Part shown: one piece after another, positions 10,601 to 17,802 of the stretch
Layout of the letters: every line of letters starts with the position of its first letter
Numbering within the stretch: position 1 is the first letter of the stretch
Virus record (IMG/VR): IMGVR_UViG_3300043015_001032
Span: 1-47,313 of that record
DNA: 47,313 nt
Reading direction: 5' to 3' (one strand)
DNA from: a virus
The notes under the pieces: model-generated
Told to the model about the DNA's origin: nothing
The model's database searches: none
What the model saw: only the letters and a program-made list of their open reading frames with translations
Program-made: the position numbers and the translations under genes

Positions 10601-11191
10601 ACTAGTAATAACGGAGACATTACTTCCGTTACAGCAGGTGGCGGACTAAGTGGCGGTGGATCAAGCGGAGCAGTTACATTGACTGTTAGTAGTGACTTGC
10701 GTGGAGTTACAAGTTCATTTGGTGGTAGTACTAGTGATTACATAGCAGTAGGTAGCACAACAATAGATTTCTATTTAGATGGTGCATTAGATATGCGTCT
10801 GGAAAACGATGGTGACCTTCACGTAGATGGAGATGTTGTTGCGTTCTCAGGTACAACTTCAGATAGTAGATTAAAAACAAACGTTACTCCAATAGAAAGT
10901 GCTTTAGATAAAATTAGTAAAATGCGAGGTGTCGAGTTTGATTGGACTGCAACAAACAGAAAAGGACAACATGACATAGGAGTAATAGCACAAGAAGTAG
11001 AAGATGTTATTCCAGAATTAGTCAGAGAAAAACAATTAAACACTGGCGAGTTCGAAGGTAAAGAAGAATCATATAAAGTTGTTGATTATGATAAAATTTC
11101 AGCAGTACTTATTGAAGCAGTTAAAGAACAACAAGAAATTATAAAAGATCTACAACGACAAATTGATGAGTTGAAAGATGGCAACACCTAG
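7613..11191 (+). CDS. Tail fibre protein with C-terminal peptidase S74 (intramolecular chaperone) domain
   Basis: A 1192-residue fibre. The N-terminal third has 'GQLWYDKSTNLLKVYK' and 'GELWFNTSNKKLYIHDG' repeats. The middle is Gly/Thr/Asn-rich beta-repeat sequence, including 'TGD(I/V)TGD' runs (nt ~9475-9540) and motifs around 'LYFTAARAN' and 'QYFTNARAD' common in marine phage fibres. The C-terminus, from about residue 1081, begins 'TSDSRLKTNVTPIESALDK' and continues through 'GVIAQEVEDVIPELV' to a heptad-like coiled coil. That is the S74 chaperone of endosialidase-type fibres, which trimerises the fibre and is usually autocleaved at the Ser of the SDSRLK motif. Role: receptor-binding fibre, probably trimeric. 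The last 14 bases overlap the next gene. Confidence 0.88.
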   Translation: MAYNISTTDSQSNVTFVIPDNTIDTTSLPIALVGPNSSNFGDDLNRNSIRLLENFASTTSPTAQGYTNTLIGQLWYDKSTNLLKVYKDTDGDGYGDTWLSLEPYVSATAPVSKKQGELWFNTSNKKLYIHDGSQFVDSSSQQTEVVNTFSNDPLVANPTLFGTKLRTIFLKDVTGKSHAVLGLVHVNNSTSNNSYAGSTNGETLMAILNHDEAFTVGNVPSNTFGDDINFYQELSAVNGIGVSIKKGLNLRQEYTQGAVPLADEATTAQTANAIYSTSLTVALTTDDDLYHNRKDVVPDTTNLYKLGDNTKLWNLGYINQLYVGSGAGAGGILPTNANGAGLTIGNSGLGNSFAELHVIDATANGNVFVGNASSNGSITVYNGVNTRNITANGESSFGIISNVSITGGVNNQSIVTDGSANLSWATRLSEVTINAGSGLADGGSITASGTTTTGAVTLNIGQGYGISVATNEIAINNTHVRYQANLEIAASTTDDLSEGLTNLYFTAARANAVIADVFESNVSLQESLNVGEDLTVGNDLTITGDLFVNGTQTILNTATLDVEDINITVGNAATTSSAANGTGLTFGNWSSGITPTLTWSHGSSRLQVNKPFYASGGFIGNLTGDITGDVTGDITGNVTGTVSSLSNHTTSNLAEGSNQYFTNARADARADVRIAAADITDLSDVNTGTPNDGQALLWNGATSNWEANTLPTGVTTLVNLTDVHASGSTTGQVLQKLGNGDFGFGTVSAANYYLDGLTFNTGTGVLTASVNGTTNQTVDLDGRYIQGSSLVGGSGISVSGTTITNDAPDQTVSLTGAGATTVTGTYPNFTITSTDTNTSDNYYLDGLSWNSSTGVLTASVNGTTNQTVDLDGRYLQSESYTGTVTSVGAGSGLNGGTITTTGTISMPNTGPGAGSYGSGISSISVDDQGRVTSISHNAGYTSNSGDITGVTAGTGLTGGGSSGGVTLSVDTGGVSNGATTIPTGNDVYDFVVGQGYTSNNGDITSVTAGGGLSGGGSSGAVTLTVSSDLRGVTSSFGGSTSDYIAVGSTTIDFYLDGALDMRLENDGDLHVDGDVVAFSGTTSDSRLKTNVTPIESALDKISKMRGVEFDWTATNRKGQHDIGVIAQEVEDVIPELVREKQLNTGEFEGKEESYKVVDYDKISAVLIEAVKEQQEIIKDLQRQIDELKDGNT
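9866..9970 (+). repeat. 35-codon internal repeat, copy 1 (fibre)
   Basis: Encodes 'YYLDGLTFNTGTGVL...' through 'DLDGRYIQ'. Copy 2 at 10136-10240 has the same 105-base length and differs at only a few residues, so it is an in-frame tandem-type duplication of a beta-fibre module. Confidence 0.8.
10136..10240 (+). repeat. 35-codon internal repeat, copy 2 (fibre)
   Basis: Encodes 'YYLDGLSWNSSTGVL...' through 'DLDGRYLQ' and pairs with 9866-9970. The intervening 165 bases hold a different Gly/Thr-rich segment. A second, looser repeat of 'GDITxVTAGxGLxGGGSSG' type follows at nt ~10445-10680. Confidence 0.8.
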
Positions 11192-11969
11192 TAGCGGTGA
11201 AATATCAATAGGAGATATGCGATCAGAATTTAATGGTTCAGGTGCAACTTCGCTAGGAGATTGCAGGTCGTCAGAAGCACCATTTATAAATTTAGGCACA
11301 CCCAGTAGCGGACAAATAAGATTATCAGATCTGTATAACAAAGAAGTTGGTGGTAGTGGCTTGACAGCAAATTCAAATTCTAATGGATGGCTGCCGATAC
11401 TAAGTGTATCAAATCCAAATTATCAGCCTACAGCATTTGCTTATGTAACTGTATATGTGCCTGATACATCAACTAATACAATTAAAATAGGACTTTTTAG
11501 TGGTACTTCAGACGCTCCTGCTTACACAACTTACATTTATAAAACGTATAATGATACGTTTGGAAACAGTCTAGACGGCGCAACATGGAGTGTTAAATAT
11601 TGGTATGGGAGTGACGTAAATAATAAAGGCACTAGTATAGGAAAATTAGGCCAACTAGTAACTAATAACGGTGGTCCAACACCGCCTGACGATGGGTTTG
11701 ATGCAGATACTGCCTATAGTCTTACTCAAACTAGAGTGTTTAAGTGGAGGGCTCAATATAATAGTATTAATGGCAATACAGGTATAGCAAGAGTACTTCA
11801 AAATTTTGATGATAATGGCGGAGTAACATTAGAATTTATAGCCGTAGTAGGCTCAGATACATACACTTTCTATGAAACATTACAAGGACCTTTTGACCCT
11901 ATAGGCGGAGCAAAATCAAGAATAGATTTATCATCAACATATGGTTTAAATGTGGCAGGACCATTATAA
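11178..11969 (+). CDS. Fibre-associated / virion structural protein
   Basis: A 263-residue protein opening with a duplicated motif: 'TPSSGEISIGDMRSEF' and, about 45 residues later, 'TPSSGQIRLSDLYNKEVGG'. Such SGxIxxxDxRxEF/SGxIxLSDxY pairs are common at the N-termini of small tail-fibre or virion proteins of marine phages. The remainder is predicted beta-rich (Tyr, Thr, Gly, Asn) with no known catalytic motif. The ATG lies inside the 3' end of the S74 fibre gene (14-base overlap), so it is probably translated by coupling and belongs to the same late transcript. A second fibre, an adhesin tip or a fibre-linked accessory protein are all possible. Confidence 0.6.
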   Translation: MATPSSGEISIGDMRSEFNGSGATSLGDCRSSEAPFINLGTPSSGQIRLSDLYNKEVGGSGLTANSNSNGWLPILSVSNPNYQPTAFAYVTVYVPDTSTNTIKIGLFSGTSDAPAYTTYIYKTYNDTFGNSLDGATWSVKYWYGSDVNNKGTSIGKLGQLVTNNGGPTPPDDGFDADTAYSLTQTRVFKWRAQYNSINGNTGIARVLQNFDDNGGVTLEFIAVVGSDTYTFYETLQGPFDPIGGAKSRIDLSSTYGLNVAGPL

Positions 11970-11989
11970 TATTAATATCATATTAATTA

Positions 11990-11997
11990 GATAAATA
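11990..11997 (+). promoter_or_regulatory. T4-type late promoter motif
   Basis: GATAAATA followed by CTG, in the 60-base gap before the 12030 gene. Spacing puts initiation near 12003, leaving a leader of about 27 bases that contains AGGAG (12019-12023). Unlike several other late boxes here, this one drives a transcript with a normal ribosome binding site. Confidence 0.6.
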
Positions 11998-12029
11998 CTG
12001 TGTATAATAGAAATTGTTAGGAGAAATAT

Positions 12030-13052
12030 ATGCCATCAGGATCAACAGTAACCGGAGACGGACTTACTACAATGACTCAAGTAGTTGCTGGTACAGATAC
12101 TGTATTAGACACAGATTTTAATACTGCTAGAACAAATGTAGATTTACTCATGGGCGACGCCAATGATAGAACATTAGGCACATATGATGCAACGTATACA
12201 TATGGGTGGCAACAAGGTGGAGTAGGTGTAAGTGCCGCTTCAGATGGCGGACTGATATACGCCGATAACGCCACAGGCGGATTTAAAAGATTACAGGATG
12301 ATGTACAGGCAATGTGTGCATTCTTAGGTGTATCAGTTAGAACAGGCGTTGGTTCAGATGTATCAGCAGGTGGTTCAGTAACAGCCGCAACATGGAATAA
12401 TTTGATGTTGAACATACAAGATTGCTGGAATGCAAGATTTTCACCAGCAAGTACAACAACAACATCTTCTACAGCGGCAACAAGAACAAGTTCATGGAAT
12501 ACAAGTGTTACTCAAACTACAACATTTACTTGGACCGATGAAAGGTATACCAGAGCATGGTTTAATGCCGGCGGCGCCTTAGGATTTAGTGCAAGTAGAA
12601 GTGGTGGTAGTTCAACTACACAGAATACTAACTGGTCTGATTTATTAAGTGCTATGGGCGATGTTATGATTACACATAACACAGGTTCAGGTAGTTCAGG
12701 TACTAATGCTGGTATAGGATTTTATGAATTATCAACAAGTTATCAAACAATTTGGACTAAGTTTGGTTCAGGTAGTTATGCAAGTAACTTCTTTAAAATG
12801 GAAGGCTTAGTAAATTCAACTACTAATCCCACAATGATCACACTAAGAGCAACGTTCAGTGACCCTCACGCAGAAGGTTCGGGTGCATTAGGACCAGACG
12901 GTATTGCAAGTACTGGTGATGAAGCATATGGAAATGACTATATTGATGGTACATTAACATTAACACCAAGAGTAAAAGTTGCAGATGCAAGTGGATCTGG
13001 ATTTTCTTTTAACGCCCCAAGTATTGGCGTTGGTGGAATGTCAGGTTCATAA
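12030..13052 (+). CDS. Putative virion structural protein
   Basis: A 340-residue Thr/Ser/Gly/Ala-rich protein with no signal peptide or membrane segment. The N-terminus resembles a family seen among marine phage structural genes (a 'GDGLTTMTQVVAGTDTVLD' segment, then 'DVQAMCAFLGV' and 'TAATWNNLMLNIQDCWNARF'). The second half is beta-rich. The start is well supported: AGGAG lies 6 bases upstream of the ATG and a late-promoter motif precedes it. A terminator follows immediately, so this is the last gene of the structural block and can be transcribed as a single-gene late unit. The specific virion location is unknown. Confidence 0.6.
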   Translation: MPSGSTVTGDGLTTMTQVVAGTDTVLDTDFNTARTNVDLLMGDANDRTLGTYDATYTYGWQQGGVGVSAASDGGLIYADNATGGFKRLQDDVQAMCAFLGVSVRTGVGSDVSAGGSVTAATWNNLMLNIQDCWNARFSPASTTTTSSTAATRTSSWNTSVTQTTTFTWTDERYTRAWFNAGGALGFSASRSGGSSTTQNTNWSDLLSAMGDVMITHNTGSGSSGTNAGIGFYELSTSYQTIWTKFGSGSYASNFFKMEGLVNSTTNPTMITLRATFSDPHAEGSGALGPDGIASTGDEAYGNDYIDGTLTLTPRVKVADASGSGFSFNAPSIGVGGMSGS

Positions 13053-13070
13053 TAAAAATTTAATTTTAAA

Positions 13071-13099
13071 AGCCAGTTCATAGTAACTGGCTTTTTTTT
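13071..13099 (+). terminator. Rho-independent terminator
   Basis: An 8-base-pair perfect stem, AGCCAGTT (13071-13078) with AACTGGCT (13085-13092), a 6-base loop and an 8-base T run (13092-13099). The upstream AAA can extend the stem against the T run. It closes the virion block 18 bases after the 12030-13052 stop and is the clearest terminator in the window. Confidence 0.92.
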
Positions 13100-13103
13100 G
13101 ACC

Positions 13104-13112
13104 GGTAAATAG
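13104..13112 (+). promoter_or_regulatory. T4-type late promoter motif, start codon 5 bases downstream
   Basis: GGTAAATAG follows the terminator directly and is followed by TAGC and ATG at 13117. In T4, initiation occurs roughly 6 bases after the TAAATA end, which here would fall on the A of the ATG. No Shine-Dalgarno-like sequence fits, so the mRNA may be leaderless. Confidence 0.55.
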
Positions 13113-13116
13113 TAGC

Positions 13117-13476
13117 ATGAGTACACGTTTGACAAAAGCATTAGAGTTTGCAAATTATCGCACAACTCTTAATAACCAACAATCACAGTTAAAAGCAAAG
13201 ACCCAAAGTTTACTAAGTTATAGTATAAATGGCGGTACATTTACTATAGATCTTACATTAATAACATTCTGTAAGCACCTCATCGATGATGGGCAAACTG
13301 ATGTTGTACTTTTAGACATTTATAATAATCCTATAAAGGTAAACGTAGAAACTTTTTACGAAGAAATTTATAGTAGATATTTTGAAGTTACAAATGATTA
13401 TTATGTTGAGTATGAAAAACTTCGTAAAGCAAGGAAAGTACATAAAGTTTTAGATCTAAATGAAGAAGGAAAATAA
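13117..13476 (+). CDS. Conserved phage protein of unknown function
   Basis: A 119-residue protein with a basic N-terminus ('MSTRLTKALEFANYR') and an acidic, Tyr-rich C-terminal half; the body looks mixed alpha/beta and soluble. I recognise no domain. It is the first gene after the terminator and sits directly on a late-promoter motif, so it should lead the transcript of the following sugar-enzyme genes. No other in-frame ATG follows, which supports the near-leaderless ATG. Its last 17 bases overlap the next gene. Confidence 0.6.
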   Translation: MSTRLTKALEFANYRTTLNNQQSQLKAKTQSLLSYSINGGTFTIDLTLITFCKHLIDDGQTDVVLLDIYNNPIKVNVETFYEEIYSRYFEVTNDYYVEYEKLRKARKVHKVLDLNEEGK

Positions 13477-14353
13477 TACTAAAGGATTTCTAATGTTTGC
13501 TCATAATAATGAGGAAATAGATTACCTACGACTTGCAATCCTAAATGCAAAACTTATTCAAAAGAATACTGGTATTAAAAATATCACAGTAGTAACAGAC
13601 CCACATAGTCTAAAACACAATGAAAAAACATTAGGAAAAAAGTTTATAAAAAGTGCCATAAACAATTTAATTGTAGTTGAAAAAGATAAAAAGTTTAAAC
13701 AAAAAAATATTAGATTATATAAAGATACTAGTCATGCATCTAAATACTTACCTTTTTATAATGTGAATAGGTGTGATGCATATGATATTTCACCATATGA
13801 TGAAACTATATTACTTGATGCAGATTATCTAATACTAAGTGATACACTAAATCATTGTTGGGGACATAATAATGAACTAATGATGAATTGGAAATTTCAA
13901 GACATAATGTATGAACGCAAAGACCCTACATTAGATCGATTATACGATATGGGTATAACAATGTATTGGGCAACAGTAGTTTACTTCCGTAAAACAGAAT
14001 ATGTGGAAAGTTTTTTTAACATTGTCAAACATGTTAGAAATAATCCGCAATATTACAAAGACTTATACAAGTGGCAAGGTACTCTATACAGAAACGATTA
14101 CAGTTTCTCTATTGCCGCACATATGATGAGTGGTTTTGTGGATAAAGGTATACCTCAGTTGCCTACTACTTTATATAAAAGTTTTGATACTGATGACATA
14201 CATAGTGCTGTAGACAAAAACACTATTATAATGTATTTAGAAAAACCAAGGAGTCCGGGAGACTTTATGCTGACAAAGTGGCAAGGTATTGACTTACACA
14301 TAATGAACAAATGGGCAATAAATAGAATCAGTGAGGAACTATTAGATGCCTAA
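13460..14353 (+). CDS. Glycosyltransferase-like protein (GT-A type)
   Basis: A 297-residue protein with an N-terminal Rossmann-like strand ('GFLMFAHNN'), then 'SPYDETILLDADYLI', where D120-A-D122 is a plausible DxD metal/nucleotide-sugar site of a GT-A fold. It is a paralogue of the 16936 gene: both have the '(A)xNNxxxDYLxxA' opening and the 'PYDETxxLDxD' core. The expected role is transfer of a sugar from a nucleotide donor; donor and acceptor are unknown. I kept the 13460 ATG although its ribosome binding site is poor, because the better-placed ATG at 13493 would remove the first strand shared with the paralogue. It overlaps both neighbours (17 and 8 bases), indicating translational coupling. 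Confidence 0.6.
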   Translation: MKKENNTKGFLMFAHNNEEIDYLRLAILNAKLIQKNTGIKNITVVTDPHSLKHNEKTLGKKFIKSAINNLIVVEKDKKFKQKNIRLYKDTSHASKYLPFYNVNRCDAYDISPYDETILLDADYLILSDTLNHCWGHNNELMMNWKFQDIMYERKDPTLDRLYDMGITMYWATVVYFRKTEYVESFFNIVKHVRNNPQYYKDLYKWQGTLYRNDYSFSIAAHMMSGFVDKGIPQLPTTLYKSFDTDDIHSAVDKNTIIMYLEKPRSPGDFMLTKWQGIDLHIMNKWAINRISEELLDA

Positions 14354-15350
14354 AGAGAATATAACTGTAGGCCAAGAATTTGGAGTGTACGAAAACGATC
14401 TTAGTGCGTACGACTTTTCACAACCAGAAGAAGTGTTTAATAACTTGCCTACAAAATATAAATTATGCACATATCAAGAATTAATAGATTTTACTGAAAA
14501 TACTTATGAAGATATAGTGCGTAGAGTGTTTACAAATTACTTCGACGATATAGATGATCCAGATGCAGTTTATGATTGTGCTAAATTACATTGGTTAATC
14601 CATGATATAAAAATATTTGGTCTAAGTTATGCTCCGCAAGGTATATTAATTGATAAAGAATTTGCACCTCATCCTGGAACATTTAGATTTGTTGCATTGT
14701 ATATGGAAAACAAATTATATAATTCTTTTCCTAATCAAAAAATAATAATAGTTGATAAGCAAAGTACAAGTAATTTTAAAAGTTTAACATTTTTAGAATG
14801 GTTAGAAGAATGTACTAAAGGATTTTTACGAAAAAATAGAAATGTTAGAATAATGTATCCAAGAGAACAGCAATTAGAAGTGCAAGAATCTAATAACTTT
14901 CATGATGATTGTATACGAGCACATGCAGAAGACTTGTTCGAATTATTTCATAGCAATGCACCTACTATATTCTTTAGACCTAACTCTAGAGAAAAACTAA
15001 AAAATTCTATTATAGATAATTTAGAAAAATTTCCTACTAAAGTATTTGTTGAGTCTATATATACATTGCCTTCATTGTGCGATTTTTCAGGAGTTAGTGT
15101 TTTTATAGATCAAGATGTTATATTACATCAAAGTATTTACTGCTTTATATCACAATTAAATTTTACAGACTCTGTAATATATACATCAGATAAAAAGATT
15201 TTTATTTTTAATAACAGCCATCCAGATGTTAGAAAACTGTCTGTGCCAATTATCAAAGAATCAAATCAAGAGTTTCTTGAGGATATGAAATGGACGGCTC
15301 ACAGTAAAGAATTACCTGATAGTATCAAAGGGGATTGGTATGATTTCTAG
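14346..15350 (+). CDS. Unknown phage protein with HPGTFRF motif
   Basis: A 334-residue soluble protein I cannot assign. It contains 'HPGTFRFVALYM' near residue 115, reminiscent of the 'HPGxxR' segment of some phage ParB-like proteins, but the rest gives no support for that. The second half is alpha/beta with 'APTIFFRPNSREKLKNS'. It overlaps the preceding glycosyltransferase-like gene by 8 bases and the following oxygenase-like gene by 11, so it is made with them. A role in the same tailoring pathway is inferred from position only. Confidence 0.5.
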   Translation: MPKENITVGQEFGVYENDLSAYDFSQPEEVFNNLPTKYKLCTYQELIDFTENTYEDIVRRVFTNYFDDIDDPDAVYDCAKLHWLIHDIKIFGLSYAPQGILIDKEFAPHPGTFRFVALYMENKLYNSFPNQKIIIVDKQSTSNFKSLTFLEWLEECTKGFLRKNRNVRIMYPREQQLEVQESNNFHDDCIRAHAEDLFELFHSNAPTIFFRPNSREKLKNSIIDNLEKFPTKVFVESIYTLPSLCDFSGVSVFIDQDVILHQSIYCFISQLNFTDSVIYTSDKKIFIFNNSHPDVRKLSVPIIKESNQEFLEDMKWTAHSKELPDSIKGDWYDF

Positions 15351-15918
15351 ATCGTATTCATTTCCATGGAAACATTTTGTATTATCAGATTTCTTTTCAG
15401 AAACAGCATTTAATTTTTTAAAAGACTTTGAAATTAATTCTGAGTATACTAAAATTACGGGATTCAGAGATGTAATTAAGAGACGTTGTTTTTTAAATAA
15501 TCATCTAGTAGATCAGCATGTGGAACTACAAGATGCAATGCAAACACTAAATCAAAAGCAAAAATTTAGCAATTTCTTTGGTAGAGATATAACAAATACA
15601 ATGATACGAGCAGAACTAATACATGATAGATATCCATTTTTCCACGATATACATACAGACCTCCCTAATAAAAATTTAACAATAATAATAAATTTAGATA
15701 AAGAAGACGATAAAAATCTTGCAACAGATTTGTATTTTAATAAAACAGAACATATTAAAAAACTAGACTGGATAGCAAATGGTGGTATAGCATTTCCTAT
15801 AACAGATAAAGCATGGCACGGCTTTGATAAAACTGAATATAAAGGCATAAGAAAAATTATGATAATAAATTATGTAGACCCTAGTACATGGAGAGATAAA
15901 GAGCAATGCTATGAGTAA
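15340..15918 (+). CDS. 2OG-Fe(II) oxygenase-like protein
   Basis: A 192-residue protein with the facial-triad pattern of 2-oxoglutarate/Fe(II) dioxygenases: 'HDIHTDLPNKNLTIIINLD' gives H105-x-D107, 'DKAWHGFDK' gives the distal H160, and R171 in 'GIRKIMIINYV' is placed to bind 2-oxoglutarate. Length and layout fit the small phage members of this superfamily (also seen in T4-like cyanophages). The likely reaction is hydroxylation of a protein, sugar or small molecule; the substrate is unknown. The start overlaps the upstream gene by 11 bases and the stop overlaps the DUF1289 gene by 8. The triad is complete, so activity is plausible. Confidence 0.7.
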   Translation: MISRSYSFPWKHFVLSDFFSETAFNFLKDFEINSEYTKITGFRDVIKRRCFLNNHLVDQHVELQDAMQTLNQKQKFSNFFGRDITNTMIRAELIHDRYPFFHDIHTDLPNKNLTIIINLDKEDDKNLATDLYFNKTEHIKKLDWIANGGIAFPITDKAWHGFDKTEYKGIRKIMIINYVDPSTWRDKEQCYE

Positions 15919-16132
15919 AGTTATATCACCTTGCATAGATAGATGTTTCACAGACGGAAATAAATGTCCAAGTTGTGGTCGAACAAATGACGAAGTTGCC
16001 GAATGGTTTTATGCAGATGATGAACGAAAAAAGAAAATTTTAGAAGCATGTGCTGAAAGATTAGAACCTGAGGCATATGACTTTTGGGAAGAACAATACG
16101 AATATAAGGTACAGGACAGTAATGGAACTTAG
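15911..16132 (+). CDS. DUF1289-like small cysteine protein
   Basis: A 73-residue protein with C8-x3-C12-x6-C19-x2-C22 in 'SPCIDRC...KCPSCGRTNDEV', followed by 'AEW', which matches the DUF1289 pattern (SPC...C...C..CGR...E...W). Family members are short and often annotated as predicted Fe-S proteins; metal or cluster binding is expected but the function is not established. It directly follows the oxygenase-like gene and overlaps both neighbours. Confidence 0.72.
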   Translation: MSKVISPCIDRCFTDGNKCPSCGRTNDEVAEWFYADDERKKKILEACAERLEPEAYDFWEEQYEYKVQDSNGT

Positions 16133-16328
16133 AAAAAGAATAGACGAAAGAATGGATATACTTCAGCATTGGATGGAAAGTAATTATCATCTTGAAAAGC
16201 CAGATGTTGTTTACGAGCATACATTAACTATAAGTAAATTTTGGAGTGTGTTAAGTGAAGAAGATCGAGAGTATATACAATGTTCGCAAGATGCAATAGA
16301 GTCTAAAACATTCTGGGGTAAACCATGA
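16122..16328 (+). CDS. Small conserved phage protein
   Basis: A 68-residue, mostly helical protein starting 'MELRKRIDERMDILQHWM', with 'ISKFWSVLSEEDREYIQ' in the second half. I recognise no domain. An in-frame ATG at 16077 exists but would overlap the DUF1289 gene by 56 bases; the 16122 ATG, preceded by AGGACAGTA, gives an 11-base overlap typical of this operon. Its stop overlaps the next small gene by 4 bases (ATGA). Confidence 0.55.
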   Translation: MELRKRIDERMDILQHWMESNYHLEKPDVVYEHTLTISKFWSVLSEEDREYIQCSQDAIESKTFWGKP

Positions 16329-16504
16329 GTAAGGTAAAGGCGCCAAATATAGGCGATAAAATAACACATTTTTGCAGGTTAAACGGAGAGTTTAAAGGCG
16401 AAGTTATTGAATTACTTACTACACAGTTTGTCTATAAAACAGTAGATGGACAGGAAAGATTTTGTTTGTTTAGAGAAAGTTGGAAAAAGATAAATGAAAA
16501 ATAG
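16325..16504 (+). CDS. Small protein (59 aa), SH3/KOW-like appearance
   Basis: A 59-residue gene filling the stretch between two coupled genes: ATG at 16325 inside the ATGA overlap, stop TAG at 16502-16504, with 11 bases overlapping the membrane-protein gene. Sequence of the type 'GDKITHFCRLNGEFKGEVIE...FCLFRESWKKI' looks like a small beta-barrel, and similar short proteins occur in cyanophage-like genomes. The tight overlap at both ends supports that it is translated. Confidence 0.6.
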   Translation: MSKVKAPNIGDKITHFCRLNGEFKGEVIELLTTQFVYKTVDGQERFCLFRESWKKINEK

Positions 16505-16943
16505 ATATTACATATTAGCCGGTGTACTGTACACATTGTTTATAGGCTTTACTGCGAGTGCAATACAGGGAAGGCTTACAAGTGAAGCAATTAAAGACCA
16601 ATGTTTTATAGATGGTTGCACAACGGTATATGAATTCACAGGTGAAGTCGGTGGCGAAGAATGGGAAGAATTAATTGTTATTGCTGAAGAGTATCAAGAA
16701 GAAGCAGAGATGTGGAAAGCCGATGCTGAAGCAAAATGGGAAAGTGAAGAGAATCCTTACTACAACGCAGGCAGTGATTCAGATGCTGACGCATACATAA
16801 ATCTATTTTTTATGTTATCAGATCCTATTAATTGGATATTCACATTGATAATTGCCACATTTATAGGCGGTTTCTATCTAGCATTTTACAGTTGTAAACT
16901 TGCTATAGAAAGACATTTTAAGGGCAACCATACTAATGAGTAG
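16494..16943 (+). CDS. Small membrane protein with two transmembrane segments
   Basis: A 149-residue protein with a hydrophobic N-terminal helix (residues ~6-25; signal anchor or uncleaved signal) and a second strong transmembrane segment (residues ~112-133, 'INWIFTLIIATFIGGFYLAF'). The loop between them is acidic and helical (Glu-rich, residues ~50-88) and carries C37 and C42, which could form a disulfide if exported. It could anchor partners of the glycan enzymes at the inner membrane or act as a superinfection-type protein; the sequence does not decide. Overlaps on both sides show it belongs to the operon. Confidence 0.6.
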   Translation: MKNRYYILAGVLYTLFIGFTASAIQGRLTSEAIKDQCFIDGCTTVYEFTGEVGGEEWEELIVIAEEYQEEAEMWKADAEAKWESEENPYYNAGSDSDADAYINLFFMLSDPINWIFTLIIATFIGGFYLAFYSCKLAIERHFKGNHTNE

Positions 16944-17802
16944 AGGTTACATAGTAATAGCACAAAACAATAATACTGTTGACTATCTAGAGCAGGCATA
17001 TGCCCTTGCACTTAATTTAAAACTAACACAAAGCACTACAAGTAATCTTACAGTATGTGTAGATACAGAAACTAAAAAGAAAATAAATCGCAAACATAAA
17101 GAAGTCTTCGATAAAATAGTAGATATTCCATGGCAAGACGACGCCACAGATGCAGAATGGAAAATTAATAACAAGTGGAAGTATTACTATATGACTCCAT
17201 ACGATGAAACAGTAATACTTGATACTGATATGATATTTCCTACCGATGTAAGTCACTGGTGGGACATAATGTCACAACGTGACATATGGGCGACTACAAA
17301 AGTAAGAACATACAGAGGCGAAGTAGTTAGCAGTAATTTTTATAGAAAATATTTTAAGGCAAATAATTTACCAAACGTATACACAGCATTTTTTTATTTT
17401 AAAAAATCTGATCTAGCAAGTGAATTGTTTGCAATGATAGAAATAATTTTTCAACATTGGCAACGTATGTACTTTAAATATATGCCAAAAGGGAAGCCTG
17501 ATTGGTTAAGCGGAGATGTTGCATTTGCTTTAGCAATGCAAATATTAGGTATAGAGCATCTGTGTACTAGAGAAAATATAGACGAAGTGCCAACATTTAT
17601 ACATATGAAAAGCCATGTACAAAACATACCTGACACTAGAATTAGTGAAACATGGTCAGAAACATTACCAACATTTTATAATACCTATAACAATTTTAAA
17701 ATAGGAAATTTTCAACAACTTTATCCTTTTCATTATGTAGAAAAAGATTGGTTAAATAAAAACATGATTAAGCAAATGGAACAAGATTATGGCATTAAGT
17801 GA
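16936..17802 (+). CDS. Glycosyltransferase-like protein (GT-A type), paralogue of 13460 gene
   Basis: A 288-residue protein. It opens 'MSRGYIVIAQNNNTVDYLEQA', the start matching the other paralogue, and has 'TPYDETVILDTDMIFPTD' with D96-T-D98 as the DxD site. Later segments ('YTAFFYFKK', 'SGDVAFALAMQILG', 'FIHMKSHVQN') resemble the acceptor half of GT-A enzymes. The likely role is sugar transfer from a nucleotide donor. It overlaps the membrane-protein gene by 8 bases and the next gene by 14. Confidence 0.62.
   Translation: MSRGYIVIAQNNNTVDYLEQAYALALNLKLTQSTTSNLTVCVDTETKKKINRKHKEVFDKIVDIPWQDDATDAEWKINNKWKYYYMTPYDETVILDTDMIFPTDVSHWWDIMSQRDIWATTKVRTYRGEVVSSNFYRKYFKANNLPNVYTAFFYFKKSDLASELFAMIEIIFQHWQRMYFKYMPKGKPDWLSGDVAFALAMQILGIEHLCTRENIDEVPTFIHMKSHVQNIPDTRISETWSETLPTFYNTYNNFKIGNFQQLYPFHYVEKDWLNKNMIKQMEQDYGIK

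Noticed and set aside
12077-12415. 112-codon minus-strand open frame within the structural gene
   Set aside because: It lies opposite a convincing virion gene, with no promoter or ribosome binding site and composition explained by the sense strand.
14317-14324. AATAAATA upstream of the 14346 gene
   Set aside because: It lies inside the preceding gene, lacks the CTA/GTA continuation, and the downstream gene is already coupled by overlap.
16077-16121. Longer start for the small 16122 gene
   Set aside because: It would overlap the DUF1289 gene by 56 bases; the 16122 ATG gives the short overlap typical of this operon.
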